Assembly (NCBI RefSeq): GCF_030816475.1
Contig: NZ_JAUSXF010000001.1
Coordinates: 3,224,001-3,288,000 of the forward strand
Reading direction: 5' to 3'
DNA: 64,000 nt
Source of the DNA: Arthrobacter pascens
Lineage (GTDB): Bacteria > Actinomycetota > Actinomycetes > Actinomycetales > Micrococcaceae
Shown piece after piece: positions 17,898 to 26,429 of this stretch (position 1 is its first letter; each line of letters begins with the position of its first letter). Under the pieces are notes generated by a model. The model was not told the DNA's origin, made no database searches, and saw only the letters and a program-made list of their open reading frames with translations. The position numbers and the translations under genes are program-made.

Positions 17898-18164
17898 GTG
17901 GCTGATGATGTAACGCCGAAACGCCCGAGGTTCTTGACCATCGAGCAGGTCGCCGAGGAGCTGGCCGTTGGTTCGCCGACTGTCCGTCAGTTGTTAAAGT
18001 TGGGTGAGTTGCGGGGGTTGCAGATCGGTGGCCGCGGCATGTGGCGTGTGGCTGCGCAAGACCTCGAGGACTACATCGAGCAGGCATACAGGGTCACGGC
18101 TCAGCGAATCGCGTCCGACGAAATGCCAGACGAAGGATCACTCATGGAGACTTCGGAAGGTTAG
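17898..18164 (+). CDS. Excisionase-type helix-turn-helix protein
   Basis: This is an 88-residue MerR/excisionase-family DNA-binding protein: FLTIEQVAEELAVGSPTVRQLLKLGELRGLQIGG... with the wing GGRGMWRV and the helix DLEDYIEQAY. The start is GTG. Small proteins of this family act either as recombination directionality factors or as plain regulators. No integrase is seen in the window, so a regulatory role for the flanking genes is at least as likely. It converges with the DUF3883 operon and diverges from the kinase. Confidence 0.75.
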   Translation: MADDVTPKRPRFLTIEQVAEELAVGSPTVRQLLKLGELRGLQIGGRGMWRVAAQDLEDYIEQAYRVTAQRIASDEMPDEGSLMETSEG

Positions 18165-18178
18165 GCGCCTGCTAGGAG

Positions 18179-18457
18179 TCAGACCCTGTCTTTCATGATG
18201 GCCAGTCTGGCTCCGCTGTTCAGTTTCGTTAGCGTCATGGTGTCGTGAACTTCAGAAAGGGCTGCTTGTCGGCTTGTTGTAGAAATGCATAATGCGCTCC
18301 TGAATCCGCCCGTAGTCTGCTCACAAATTACCCCCGCAAGTGAGTTTGGAGATCCTGCACTAGGGCTCGAGTGGGGTTGAACTCGTGCGTTGTCATCGAA
18401 AATCCAGAAAGGACTGCTGCCGTCATCGCTTAGCAACATATAGGGTTTAGCGTTCAA
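18179..18457 (-). CDS. Small protein at the end of the ParB/SNF2/DUF3883 operon
   Basis: The frame has 92 codons with no known domain. It begins with TTG overlapping the TGA of the DUF3883 gene (TTGA), or with ATG six codons later. It reads FWIFDDN near the front and is Ser/Thr/Ala-rich after. The position and overlap support translation by coupling. A chance frame cannot be ruled out because composition is not strongly coding. Confidence 0.4.
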   Translation of the reverse strand: MNAKPYMLLSDDGSSPFWIFDDNARVQPHSSPSAGSPNSLAGVICEQTTGGFRSALCISTTSRQAALSEVHDTMTLTKLNSGARLAIMKDRV

Positions 18458-19404
18458 ACTGATGACCTTCCTTCACCTGAACAAACTTCTTTTGGCATCC
18501 AAGCGAAAGCTGGGCCCTGGCACCGTGTGCCTAGGGCGAGCAATCTGTGCGTCCTCATATCTGCTTCGTCCCAACGGAGAAACGCCAAACCAGGAATGAG
18601 ATGGCCTTCTCCCACGTCAAATCTCGCGCTTTCCCAGCTTGCTGACGTCGCTCGATCTATTGGGGCAAACCTTTTCAACGCTGATTTGTCCACCTCGGCG
18701 ACGCAGCTGGCTCTGAGCTCATCGTCTAAGCCCACAACAAGCAACTTCCACTGCTTGTCCGCCAACCCAGTCTCGAACTCGTGACGGCTGACGAAAAACG
18801 TAAGTCGACCTCTACGAGTAGTAGATTTCACTTCGAGGTGCCATTCAACTCCTTGGATGGAAGCTGAGACATCGTACCCGAACCCGTCATCCATTTCGGC
18901 CACGTGATTGATCGCGCTGGGCCACTTGGCCTCGAGGAGCCTACACAGCGCGATTTCTCCTGCGCTCCCAACCTGTGCTCGCCGGGCTAGATCTATCTTT
19001 CCGCTTATCCTGCGTACGACACGTAACCCTGAACTGGCCGGAAGCCCCAGCAAATCGGACCATCTCTCTATGTCCTGCGGCAGGTCATCACTGCTGTGAA
19101 CCAGCACGTCGGCATTTTCCAGCCAAGGAGGGTCCGCGGCTTCCAAAAGACTGGCCAGAAGGTATTCCCTTCTGCCCTGTGATGTCATTTTCTCCAGTGC
19201 TGGGGAACGCCCTGAACTGCCCTCCGGCAGGTTCGTCCAAGCCAATGAGTGCAACCACTCGAGGGCAATGGAGTATTGGGTTGGAGTCAAATCTGTGTAT
19301 CTGGAGTTGGACCGGATAAGGACAGAAGCTTGGAGTTCACTGGAACGTCCCAGCAAATCAAGCCACCGAGCAGCTGCGATAATTACTCCTTCGGCGGGAA
19401 TCAT
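18454..19404 (-). CDS. DUF3883 protein, PD-(D/E)XK-type nuclease fold
   Basis: This protein has 316 residues. The N-terminal half is helical and of unknown function. The C-terminal DUF3883 domain carries a restriction-nuclease-like core: Glu150 in GSAGEIAL, Asp178 in GFGYDVS, and Glu191/Lys193 in LEVKSTT, followed by SRHEFETG. It would cut or bind DNA. Its ATG overlaps the SNF2 stop codon by four bases, so it is made together with the ATPase. DUF3883 domains are common in defence systems beside helicases. Base composition is lower in GC than in the flanking metabolic genes. Confidence 0.75.
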   Translation of the reverse strand: MIPAEGVIIAAARWLDLLGRSSELQASVLIRSNSRYTDLTPTQYSIALEWLHSLAWTNLPEGSSGRSPALEKMTSQGRREYLLASLLEAADPPWLENADVLVHSSDDLPQDIERWSDLLGLPASSGLRVVRRISGKIDLARRAQVGSAGEIALCRLLEAKWPSAINHVAEMDDGFGYDVSASIQGVEWHLEVKSTTRRGRLTFFVSRHEFETGLADKQWKLLVVGLDDELRASCVAEVDKSALKRFAPIDRATSASWESARFDVGEGHLIPGLAFLRWDEADMRTHRLLALGTRCQGPAFAWMPKEVCSGEGRSSV

Positions 19405-21188
19405 CGGTTCAGATAGGTAGTAAAGGCCGCCAGGTCGGACATGTCCATTCCGACAGATTCGTCAACTTCCTCTTCGAGGTCACCGAGAACACGCACGTTG
19501 GGATCGTCAAGAATACCGCCCATAAATTCCAGCTTCCGCGCAAGCCGATCTTCGACTATCTCGTCAATGGTCCCAGAGGCGGCCAAGACCGTGATCTTGG
19601 TTATGGTGGATGGAGCCAGGCCCAACCGGTGGATGCGGTCAAGACTTTGTAGGAAACGGCCAGCAGAAAAATCACGGTCCACATAGACGGCGTCGTGACA
19701 CTCGTGATGGAGGCTGACACCTTCGCCCAGCGTGGCTGGATTGGACAACAGTACGGCGCAGGCCGGGTCCTCCCGGAAGCGTCTGAGCTCCTCTTCCCGA
19801 TTTATTGTCCCGCCATGAATCAACGCCGGATTGAATTCTGCCAGCATCCTTTCCAACGACTTAAGGTTTCGAACGAACGTCGACCAGATAAGGGTTTTTC
19901 TGCCTCTGGCAACATTCTTTTCTACAATGCTGCGTACTTGCTGGTACTTGGGGTTGAGCTCGTAGAGCGGCAAGTCCCGAAGAAGCTCCATGGCAGAAGT
20001 GTTCTCGGGAACCTGATAGGGAGGCACCCGGTAAGGCAGCGCTTCGTGCTTGTCCGAGCCAACGGCAAGGAGTGCAGGCGAAGTGGCAGCCATCAACAAG
20101 TACAGCAGGATCCTGCCCAGTGCAGCCATATCTCCGGCCTCAGAGGCTGAAGCCAGCTTTCCCTGCCCAAGAAGCGCATCGTAAATTTCTCGGTGTAGAG
20201 GCGGTAGATCCACTCGGCGGATCGATACTTCAACTGGGGGCAAGTTCAACTCGGACTTCGTTGTCCGCGTAAAGAGTGGCTTGAGCGCTCGGCTGGCAAC
20301 GGAGAGATCCTCGTGCGCCACCGCCCGCTGGACGGCTGCCCTGCCCTGTCCTGGCCACACGAATGAAAAGAGGCTTTCTAGGTCCCTAGAGCCGTTCGGG
20401 GCCGGCGTACCGGTCAGTATCAGACGATTCGTCGCGTATGGGCCAAGAGTCAAGCACGCGCTGCCCCAGGCTCCTGCACTGCCAAGTTTCATCCGGTGCG
20501 CCTCGTCCAAGACCAAAAGGGTGGAGGCAGCCTTCATCCATGTAATAAGGGGCGGGATTGAATTTGGCAGGCGTTCGTAATTGACCAGCAGAATGTCGAC
20601 ATCGGGAGGAGGGCCCCCAGTCCATACATAAGTGGTTATGGCGTCGCCACTAAAGCAGACTCCGGCTTCGTACGCCCAGCTTTCGAACGCTGATTTAGGA
20701 CAAACAACGAGCATGCGTTCGATCGACCCACCGGCACGACGAGCCGCGTAGATCGCCATGCTTGCCCTGGTTTTTCCAGCACCAGGAACACTGAAGTTTG
20801 CTCCATGATTGAGCGCCATAAGCTTAGATAGATCGCGGGTCTGGTGCTGGGTAAGCGGAGCAACCCAATTGGGCGGAAGGACGGGGGCCGGCAGCTGATC
20901 GACTTCCTCGGCCCTGAGCCGAGCATCCACCAGAGCGGAGTCCTGAACGTTCCCTTCCACGAGTCTGAGAAGACCGCTGTCCCAACGGACATCAACGTCA
21001 TCGCTGGGCCATCTCGCTAATTCACGCAGGTTAACCAGGAAATCATCAAGCTCAATGCTGATCGACGTCTTATGCAAGCTCAGACTTGTCGAAAAACGTG
21101 TCGACAGCATCCGAAGATGAGGGGCATTAATCTCATCGCACGAAAGATCAATCCTCCCTGCTGTGAGAGAAAACCGGAGGTCGAGCAC
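19401..21188 (-). CDS. SNF2-family DNA translocase/helicase
   Basis: This is a superfamily-2 ATPase of 595 residues. Walker A is VPGAGKT (GKT at 138-140), Walker B is DEAH at 228-231, motif III is ILTGTPAPNG, and the second lobe has IHGGT and QSLDRIHRLG (motif VI). The first 110 residues are a separate N-terminal module of unknown fold with an acidic DDVDVRWD stretch. It probably moves along double-stranded DNA and drives the partner nuclease. The start is a GTG one base after the stop of the ParB-like gene. Confidence 0.85.
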   Translation of the reverse strand: MLDLRFSLTAGRIDLSCDEINAPHLRMLSTRFSTSLSLHKTSISIELDDFLVNLRELARWPSDDVDVRWDSGLLRLVEGNVQDSALVDARLRAEEVDQLPAPVLPPNWVAPLTQHQTRDLSKLMALNHGANFSVPGAGKTRASMAIYAARRAGGSIERMLVVCPKSAFESWAYEAGVCFSGDAITTYVWTGGPPPDVDILLVNYERLPNSIPPLITWMKAASTLLVLDEAHRMKLGSAGAWGSACLTLGPYATNRLILTGTPAPNGSRDLESLFSFVWPGQGRAAVQRAVAHEDLSVASRALKPLFTRTTKSELNLPPVEVSIRRVDLPPLHREIYDALLGQGKLASASEAGDMAALGRILLYLLMAATSPALLAVGSDKHEALPYRVPPYQVPENTSAMELLRDLPLYELNPKYQQVRSIVEKNVARGRKTLIWSTFVRNLKSLERMLAEFNPALIHGGTINREEELRRFREDPACAVLLSNPATLGEGVSLHHECHDAVYVDRDFSAGRFLQSLDRIHRLGLAPSTITKITVLAASGTIDEIVEDRLARKLEFMGGILDDPNVRVLGDLEEEVDESVGMDMSDLAAFTTYLNR

Positions 21189-21189
21189 T

Positions 21190-22611
21190 CTAGTTTTCCG
21201 CCCCGATCTCTACACGGGCAATTGCCTGGAGCCACCGGACGCCGTCCGTCGGTTCGCTGGGGCCACGGCTGACAATCTGTGCAAGCTTGTGGAGATTCTC
21301 ACGGATTGCTCCGATCTCATCTTCCAGATCGGACACACTGAAATTTCCTGTAGCTCTAGCACTCGAGACAGCCTCCAAAGCCAGCTCAAGAGCGTCGTTC
21401 GCATCGGACAACCGGTCCGCTGCTGCCAGTTTCCTCTTGAGGACCCTGCCTTGGCGGCCGGCAAGATCCAACCCATCGTCAAGGGCACTATGGGTATTTG
21501 CCAGCAATTGCTGGGCTGCCACCCGCTCGCTGCTGGATACATCCACATGAGGTTGAGTGGCGGCTTTCGCTTGGAGTACGGCGGTGGTGGACGCTTTCAA
21601 TGCCTCTACCACTGCGCTCGGGCCGGGCGCAGACAAATGAGTACCAGGAATACGGACAGTAGTCGCCTCATTGGACGTCTGCTTCGGCATAAGAGGTTTA
21701 GCGTACTTACCCACAAAATCTGATTCGATCAACCGCAGGTCTGTCTTGGACTTGTTGAGGGCTATGGCCAAGAGCCGCTGTTCTCTGAGAGCTTCGGCCT
21801 CATCAGGTGCCTTTATCTTAAGTGCCGAGTAGGTTCGGTAGAGCTCTTCTAGTTTCCCCTGTTGTTCTTCGAAATCCACCAGACGCAGGGAAACTTGCTG
21901 ACCGTCCGAACCCACGATTCTGCTTCTGTCGATGGCCTCTCGGATGAGGCTCAAGATCCATAGGTGGCGTTCGAGAGTCGCCGCTTTGATCCGGAAGTCA
22001 GCCGTGATCTCCGAGGTTGGCCGTCCCTGGAGGATCCTTTCCTCAATAGCCAGCAGAAAATTCATGAATGAGTAGTCGCGTTTGTAGTCTTTCCGCAGCT
22101 GCAAAGCAAGCTCAATGGAACGGAGATCATCCAGGCTCGCATCCGGCGGAAGAACTCCGACGCGCATGTGCTCCTGCTTAAGTTCCGACAGTGCCGCACG
22201 CCGAGTATTGCCGTTTATCAGAACTCCACTCCGAGTAATGATTCCCGGGTCGCTTTGACCGTGTACCTTCAAGTCCTCTTTGAGCGCATCAAAAGCGGGA
22301 TCGACGGACTCAGGGTTCGTAGGGTCGCCTTTGAGCAGCTGATGAAGGTACGTCTGCCCCAGGTCTCCATATGGATCATTGTCCAAGTCCTGGTCTTTGG
22401 CCCTGTCGATGCTCCGCTGGGCGCGTATGCGGTGAGTTGCGGGGTTGTAGTACAGGATTTCCACAGGCATGGAGATCACCGGCAAGTGCATCGAGCGTCC
22501 ACGCCATTCAATCGAGACAGTCTCCTGGACTCCCTCTGCCGAGCGGCTGGCCGCCAGCCGCTCCTCAATGATGGCCTTGTTGTCCTGCGCACGCCCTGGA
22601 AGGTTGCTCAC
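21190..22611 (-). CDS. ParB/Srx-like domain protein, first gene of the SNF2 operon
   Basis: This protein has 473 residues. Its N-terminal third carries a ParB-like nucleotide-binding/nuclease fold: a lead strand MPVEILYYNPATHRI, then ALKEDLKVHGQSDPGIITR and the box NGNTRRA at 133-139, which in ParB proteins contacts CTP. A helical HTH-like region follows (RPTSEITADFRIKAATLERHLW). The C-terminal third is long-helical and probably coiled. No chromosome-partition context (ParA, oriC) is present, so this is a defence-type or regulatory ParB-like protein. The start is GTG behind AAGGGGA. Confidence 0.75.
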   Translation of the reverse strand: MSNLPGRAQDNKAIIEERLAASRSAEGVQETVSIEWRGRSMHLPVISMPVEILYYNPATHRIRAQRSIDRAKDQDLDNDPYGDLGQTYLHQLLKGDPTNPESVDPAFDALKEDLKVHGQSDPGIITRSGVLINGNTRRAALSELKQEHMRVGVLPPDASLDDLRSIELALQLRKDYKRDYSFMNFLLAIEERILQGRPTSEITADFRIKAATLERHLWILSLIREAIDRSRIVGSDGQQVSLRLVDFEEQQGKLEELYRTYSALKIKAPDEAEALREQRLLAIALNKSKTDLRLIESDFVGKYAKPLMPKQTSNEATTVRIPGTHLSAPGPSAVVEALKASTTAVLQAKAATQPHVDVSSSERVAAQQLLANTHSALDDGLDLAGRQGRVLKRKLAAADRLSDANDALELALEAVSSARATGNFSVSDLEDEIGAIRENLHKLAQIVSRGPSEPTDGVRWLQAIARVEIGAEN

Positions 22612-22733
22612 AGTTGTCCCCTTAAGCTTAATATCCCTACCCCATCCTATGTCCTTGCCCTCGTCGACCTTTCAGCCGGGGGGTTTTGAGCACACACCAT
22701 CTCCTGCATTGCCTATAACGCTCCGAATCAAAG

Positions 22734-23414
22734 ATGATTGGCGACATGAACTTTCCGGACTGGAGAACGAGCAGCGCTGGGACGCGCACCCGAGCGGCCT
22801 TATGGTTGGCCTCACAAATTGGCGAAGGCGGTGTGTTTACCAAAGCTCAGCTAAGGGAGGCTTTTCCTGGAGTTGAACAAATCGACCGTCGTATGCGGGA
22901 CCTAAGGCAAGACGGATGGATCTTGTCCACATATGCGCAGGAAAGATCACTGGCCGTGGACGAGCTTCGCCTGGTCAAGATCGGCGGCCATGTATGGGAA
23001 GCTAGCTACAAATCCAATGTCACTCGCAGCGCCAGCGACCGTGAGCGCCGAGAAACTCTCGCCAGGGACAACTTCGCCTGCGCGTTCTGCGGCATAGGTG
23101 CCGGAGAAACGTATACCGATGACCCTGCTCGTTCCGGCCAACTGAGCGTTACCTGGTGCGGGTGGGCTGGACCAGCAGGACGTTATGTGACCACATGCAA
23201 ACGGTGCCGAAATCCCCTCGCAGGAAACGACTCGAGTGGTGCCGCATATGAAGCAGCGGCGTTGCTCGCACCTGTTGAGATGCGGACACTAACGGAGTGG
23301 ATACGAGTTGGACACAGGACCCCGCAGCAAATTGATAAGGCATGGGCCCTTGTAAGGCTGCTTTCAAAAGCGGACCGCGATGACCTGCTAACCAGGCTCG
23401 GACCGATCCCCTGA
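22734..23414 (+). CDS. wHTH-HNH-type zinc protein next to the m5C methyltransferase
   Basis: This protein has 226 residues. Residues about 30-65 form a winged helix (GGVFTKAQLREAFPGVEQIDRRMRDL, split here as GVFTKAQLREAF and IDRRMRDLRQDGW). The middle has an HNH-like zinc module: CAFCGIGAGE, a long insert with WCGWAGPAG, then CKRCRNPLAGN. The expected catalytic His is not obvious, so it may be a degenerate HNH fold or a DNA-binding zinc domain. It diverges from the ParB-like gene over a 122-base shared promoter region and precedes the methyltransferase by about 95 bases, which suggests it is either the restriction partner or its regulator. Confidence 0.65.
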   Translation: MIGDMNFPDWRTSSAGTRTRAALWLASQIGEGGVFTKAQLREAFPGVEQIDRRMRDLRQDGWILSTYAQERSLAVDELRLVKIGGHVWEASYKSNVTRSASDRERRETLARDNFACAFCGIGAGETYTDDPARSGQLSVTWCGWAGPAGRYVTTCKRCRNPLAGNDSSGAAYEAAALLAPVEMRTLTEWIRVGHRTPQQIDKAWALVRLLSKADRDDLLTRLGPIP

Positions 23415-23508
23415 AAGCTTCCTGCGCACCGCTTCTCAGGACCACTTGAGATCGATACTCAGTGCGACGACGCGTGTCGCACAGCGGGAGCACCACCGAT
23501 GCAATGAG

Positions 23509-24531
23509 ATGATGGACGACATGATCGCCACCTCCTCACAGCTCAACGTGCTCGAAATCTGCGCCGGAGCAGGTGGTCAATCGGTCGGGCTGGAAAAGGC
23601 CGGATTCGGACATTCCCTGGCCGTAGAAATCGACGTCGACGCAGCGGCCACTCTTCGGCTGAACCGTCCCGAATGGGATGTACATCAGGGTGACGTCCGA
23701 GAAATCAGTGGTAAGGGCTACCGAGGCGTCGACCTCCTAGCCGGCGGAGTTCCCTGCCCGCCATTTAGCATTGCTGGTAAACAGCTGGGCGCTGATGACG
23801 AACGCGACCTTTTCCCGGAGGCGCTTCGCCTCGTCCGCGAAGCCTCGCCGACCGCCGTCCTGCTTGAGAACGTAAGGGGCTTGGCCTCTGCTCGATTCAC
23901 ACCGTATCGGCAATCAATTTTGGATGCCCTCGACAAGCTTGGTTATGACGCTGATTGGCAGCTATTCAATTCCAGTGAATTCGGTGTCCCCCAGCTGCGC
24001 CCCCGGTTCATCCTCGTAGCAATGAAGCGGCGCCACTTCAGGAAATTCTCGTGGCCCTCGGCGCAAGGCACACCTCCGACAGTAGGAAAAATCTTGCTGC
24101 CATTGATGCAAAGCGGCGGCTGGCCGGGCGCAGAGGCTTGGGCAGCCAGGGCCAACTACATTGCTCCAACAGTTGTCGGGGGCTCGAAAAAACACGGCGG
24201 CGCGGACCTCGGTCCCACCAGGGCCAAGGTAGCGTGGCTGCAGCTGGGCGTCGATGGTAAGGGGATCGCCAACGAAGTGCCTGGACCTGAAACCCCACAC
24301 AATCATGTACCGCGGCTGACGAACGAAATGGTAGCCCGCGTCCAGGGCTTCCCCCCAGAGTGGCAGTTTGCAGGACTTAAGACTTCGGTTTACCGCCAGA
24401 TTGGTAATGCCTTTCCACCGCCTGTCGCATGCGCAATCGGGACTTCCATAGCCCAAGCTCTCGGCGTTAAGAGCCGTGCTGCTAAGATCGGAATCGATTT
24501 GGTCGACCGTCATCTTCAAGCTGTGAGCTGA
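23509..24531 (+). CDS. DNA cytosine-C5 methyltransferase
   Basis: It transfers a methyl group from SAM to C5 of cytosine. Motif I is EICAGAGGQSVGLE, motif IV is GGVPCPPFS with catalytic Cys83, motif VI is LLENVRG (Glu120), motif VIII is VPQLRPRF, and motif X is YRQIGNAFPPPVA. The target-recognition region between VIII and X is short (340 residues in all), which points to a short specific site. I start at the double ATG; an in-frame extension upstream lacks a ribosome site. It may protect host DNA from the divergently encoded SNF2/DUF3883 module or from the adjacent HNH-type protein. Confidence 0.85.
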   Translation: MMDDMIATSSQLNVLEICAGAGGQSVGLEKAGFGHSLAVEIDVDAAATLRLNRPEWDVHQGDVREISGKGYRGVDLLAGGVPCPPFSIAGKQLGADDERDLFPEALRLVREASPTAVLLENVRGLASARFTPYRQSILDALDKLGYDADWQLFNSSEFGVPQLRPRFILVAMKRRHFRKFSWPSAQGTPPTVGKILLPLMQSGGWPGAEAWAARANYIAPTVVGGSKKHGGADLGPTRAKVAWLQLGVDGKGIANEVPGPETPHNHVPRLTNEMVARVQGFPPEWQFAGLKTSVYRQIGNAFPPPVACAIGTSIAQALGVKSRAAKIGIDLVDRHLQAVS

Positions 24532-24963
24532 CGCCTCAACAAGCAGAGAGCATTACCAAACGCGCGGCAACAAGTATCCTTCGACCGTGAGCATCCATTC
24601 CCCGTCTCCGAAGCCGGTCTCAATCAAAGTCATTCCCTTTGAGTCGGCGGCTCGTGCTTCGGCCTCAAAGTAAGGCCAGCCATCACTCTGGACTTACGCA
24701 ACTGCGTCACGCGTTTTAACAGCCTGCAACCAACTCAAGGCTGGAGCCGGTTAGTGCCCTCCACCATTTCAAAATTTCATTCAGTCTCTCGGCTTTTGCT
24801 TCGCGCCTATAGCCGCAGAGTGTACTCGCGCGCCTAGTAATCAGCAGCGGCCGCATATGATCACCCGACGCTCAATTCCACGCCTTCCGCCCGAAGGTGA
24901 GATGACGGGTGGGACGCGCGATCTTGCTCGCCTGCAGGGTAAATCCGCATCGAAGAGAATCGC
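24532..24963. other. Intergenic region with a possible 46-codon gene relic
   Basis: No full gene is seen. On the minus strand, 24553-24693 reads a protein-like end (GWPYFEAEARAAD, then TGFGDGEWMLTVEGYLLPR) bounded by an upstream stop and lacking a start codon, so it looks like the C-terminal scrap of a lost gene. The rest is AT-richer and featureless. Confidence 0.35.
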
Positions 24964-25494
24964 CTACTTCTGAACTTTCTCCAGCGTAGATCGCACGCTT
25001 TCTAGAGTATCTCCGTATGGGCGCATCCACTCATGGACAGCGCCAGGGCGCACCTCTAACCAAGCCGTTTCGCTAGCCCCTGAGCCTGTGTGTTGCCCCA
25101 TGTGTCCGATGACATGCTGCTTGATTACGCTTTTCGGCAGCAGCCATGCGTGGACTTTTAAAGGTGAAATTCCCAGGCAGAGACAATATGCATAGTCTTG
25201 GTCGCGAATTTGTTGAAACTTATAGAACCCTGCGTCCCAAAGGGTAGACATCTTTATCTGGATTAGGTGCCCATTAATCCAACGATCACCTTTTCCATCG
25301 GGGGCTCCGTCTACAAAAAGTCCGACAGCGCGCGCCCATTCAGTTATTAGGGCCTTACCGACCCGACCCTTCGTAGCCGAAGGAACTCCGCGAATCCATT
25401 CGAAAGAACTCCCCGACCATGCATCGTTTGGCGCGATATTCCTAAGAAGCTTTTCAGAAGCGGAGGTCATGATCTCATAGTCGTTTATAGTCAT
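24964..25494 (-). CDS. Type II restriction endonuclease (probable)
   Basis: This protein has 176 residues. An Asp70 in GKGDRWINGH followed by LIQIKMS (Gln79, Lys81) makes a PD-(D/E)XK-like active site with Gln in place of the second acid. A helix with Glu52 (ALITEWARAVG) precedes it. The second half (DQDYAYCLCLGISPLKVHAWLLP) is the strand-rich core extension common in these enzymes. The ATG overlaps the TGA of the methyltransferase by four bases, the classic layout of a type II pair. The recognition site is unknown. Its GC content is visibly below that of the flanks, a sign of transfer. Confidence 0.75.
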   Translation of the reverse strand: MTINDYEIMTSASEKLLRNIAPNDAWSGSSFEWIRGVPSATKGRVGKALITEWARAVGLFVDGAPDGKGDRWINGHLIQIKMSTLWDAGFYKFQQIRDQDYAYCLCLGISPLKVHAWLLPKSVIKQHVIGHMGQHTGSGASETAWLEVRPGAVHEWMRPYGDTLESVRSTLEKVQK

Positions 25495-26429
25495 CCCGCG
25501 AGATGGCGTTCTGGTGAACTAGAGGCGCAAAATTGAACAGTTTCCTGCGTGTCGCCAGAGCTTCGCAGATGAGGACTGAGCCGGACCTTAATAGTCGCTA
25601 TCGACGCTGGATTTTGGTCGATCAATACAAATTTCCGTCCGAGGGCTTGCGCGACCGCTCCTGTCGTTCCGCTTCCTGCAAAGAAATCGAGAATCCAGTC
25701 TCCTGGTTTGCTACTTGCTTGGATAATTCGTCTGAGGACGCCTTCTGGTTTCTGCGTAGGATACCCCGTTTTTTCCTTTCCCATTGTGGACACGATAGTG
25801 TGCCACCAGACATCGCTAGGAAGAAAATCTCTGCCTGACGGCTCAACTGCCAGACCGGGGGTCTTATACCGTTCACTATCAACGTCGTGTTTATTGAAAA
25901 TATAGTTGTCAGGATTCTTCACATAGATCAAGATATTGTCGTGCTTTGTTGGCCACTTCTTCCGGGCTCTTGCGCCGTAATCGTAAGCCCAAATAATCTC
26001 ATTCAAGAAGCATTGACTTCCAAAAATTGAATCCAAATAGACCTTAGCATAATGCACTTCTCGGTAATCAAGATGCAAATACAAGGTGCCGTCGTCGGTC
26101 AACAGCCTCCAGGCTTCAGTCAAACGTGGCTGAAGGAAAGACCAATAGTCTTCAAAGGTATCGTCGTAAGCTACCTTCGCGCCCTTAACCGTTTCGTACC
26201 TCTCGCCCTTGAAACCTAGCCTAGAACCAGTAGCAGATCGTATCGTTTTCAGTGAGTGGCGAACCTGTGCCTTGCCGGTATTGAAAGGCGGGTCGATGTA
26301 AATCAGTCGAAAAGTTTCATCCGGCAACGAACAGAGTGCGGCCAAGTTGTCACCTTCAACAATCAGGCTCGGTCCGGAGGGACTCCAGTTCATGGTCTTT
26401 GGTTTTTCACGCGCTGTCGCATCCGCCAT
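25491..26429 (-). CDS. Site-specific DNA amino-methyltransferase (N6-adenine/N4-cytosine), type II
   Basis: This SAM-dependent enzyme protects host sites from the partner nuclease. Motif order is beta-class: the catalytic DPPF at 46-49 (LIYIDPPFNTG) comes before the SAM-binding DFFAGSGTTGAVA near residue 250. HLDYREVHYAKV and YPTQKPEGVLRRI are standard family blocks. At 312 residues it is of normal length. Adenine and cytosine specificity cannot be separated from DPPF alone. It leads a two-gene operon with the endonuclease. The stretch is AT-richer than the surrounding genes. Confidence 0.85.
   Translation of the reverse strand: MADATAREKPKTMNWSPSGPSLIVEGDNLAALCSLPDETFRLIYIDPPFNTGKAQVRHSLKTIRSATGSRLGFKGERYETVKGAKVAYDDTFEDYWSFLQPRLTEAWRLLTDDGTLYLHLDYREVHYAKVYLDSIFGSQCFLNEIIWAYDYGARARKKWPTKHDNILIYVKNPDNYIFNKHDVDSERYKTPGLAVEPSGRDFLPSDVWWHTIVSTMGKEKTGYPTQKPEGVLRRIIQASSKPGDWILDFFAGSGTTGAVAQALGRKFVLIDQNPASIATIKVRLSPHLRSSGDTQETVQFCASSSPERHLAG

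Noticed and set aside
17898..18164. Treating the excisionase-like HTH as proof of an integrated element
   Set aside because: Such small HTH proteins are common outside mobile elements and no partner integrase is present.
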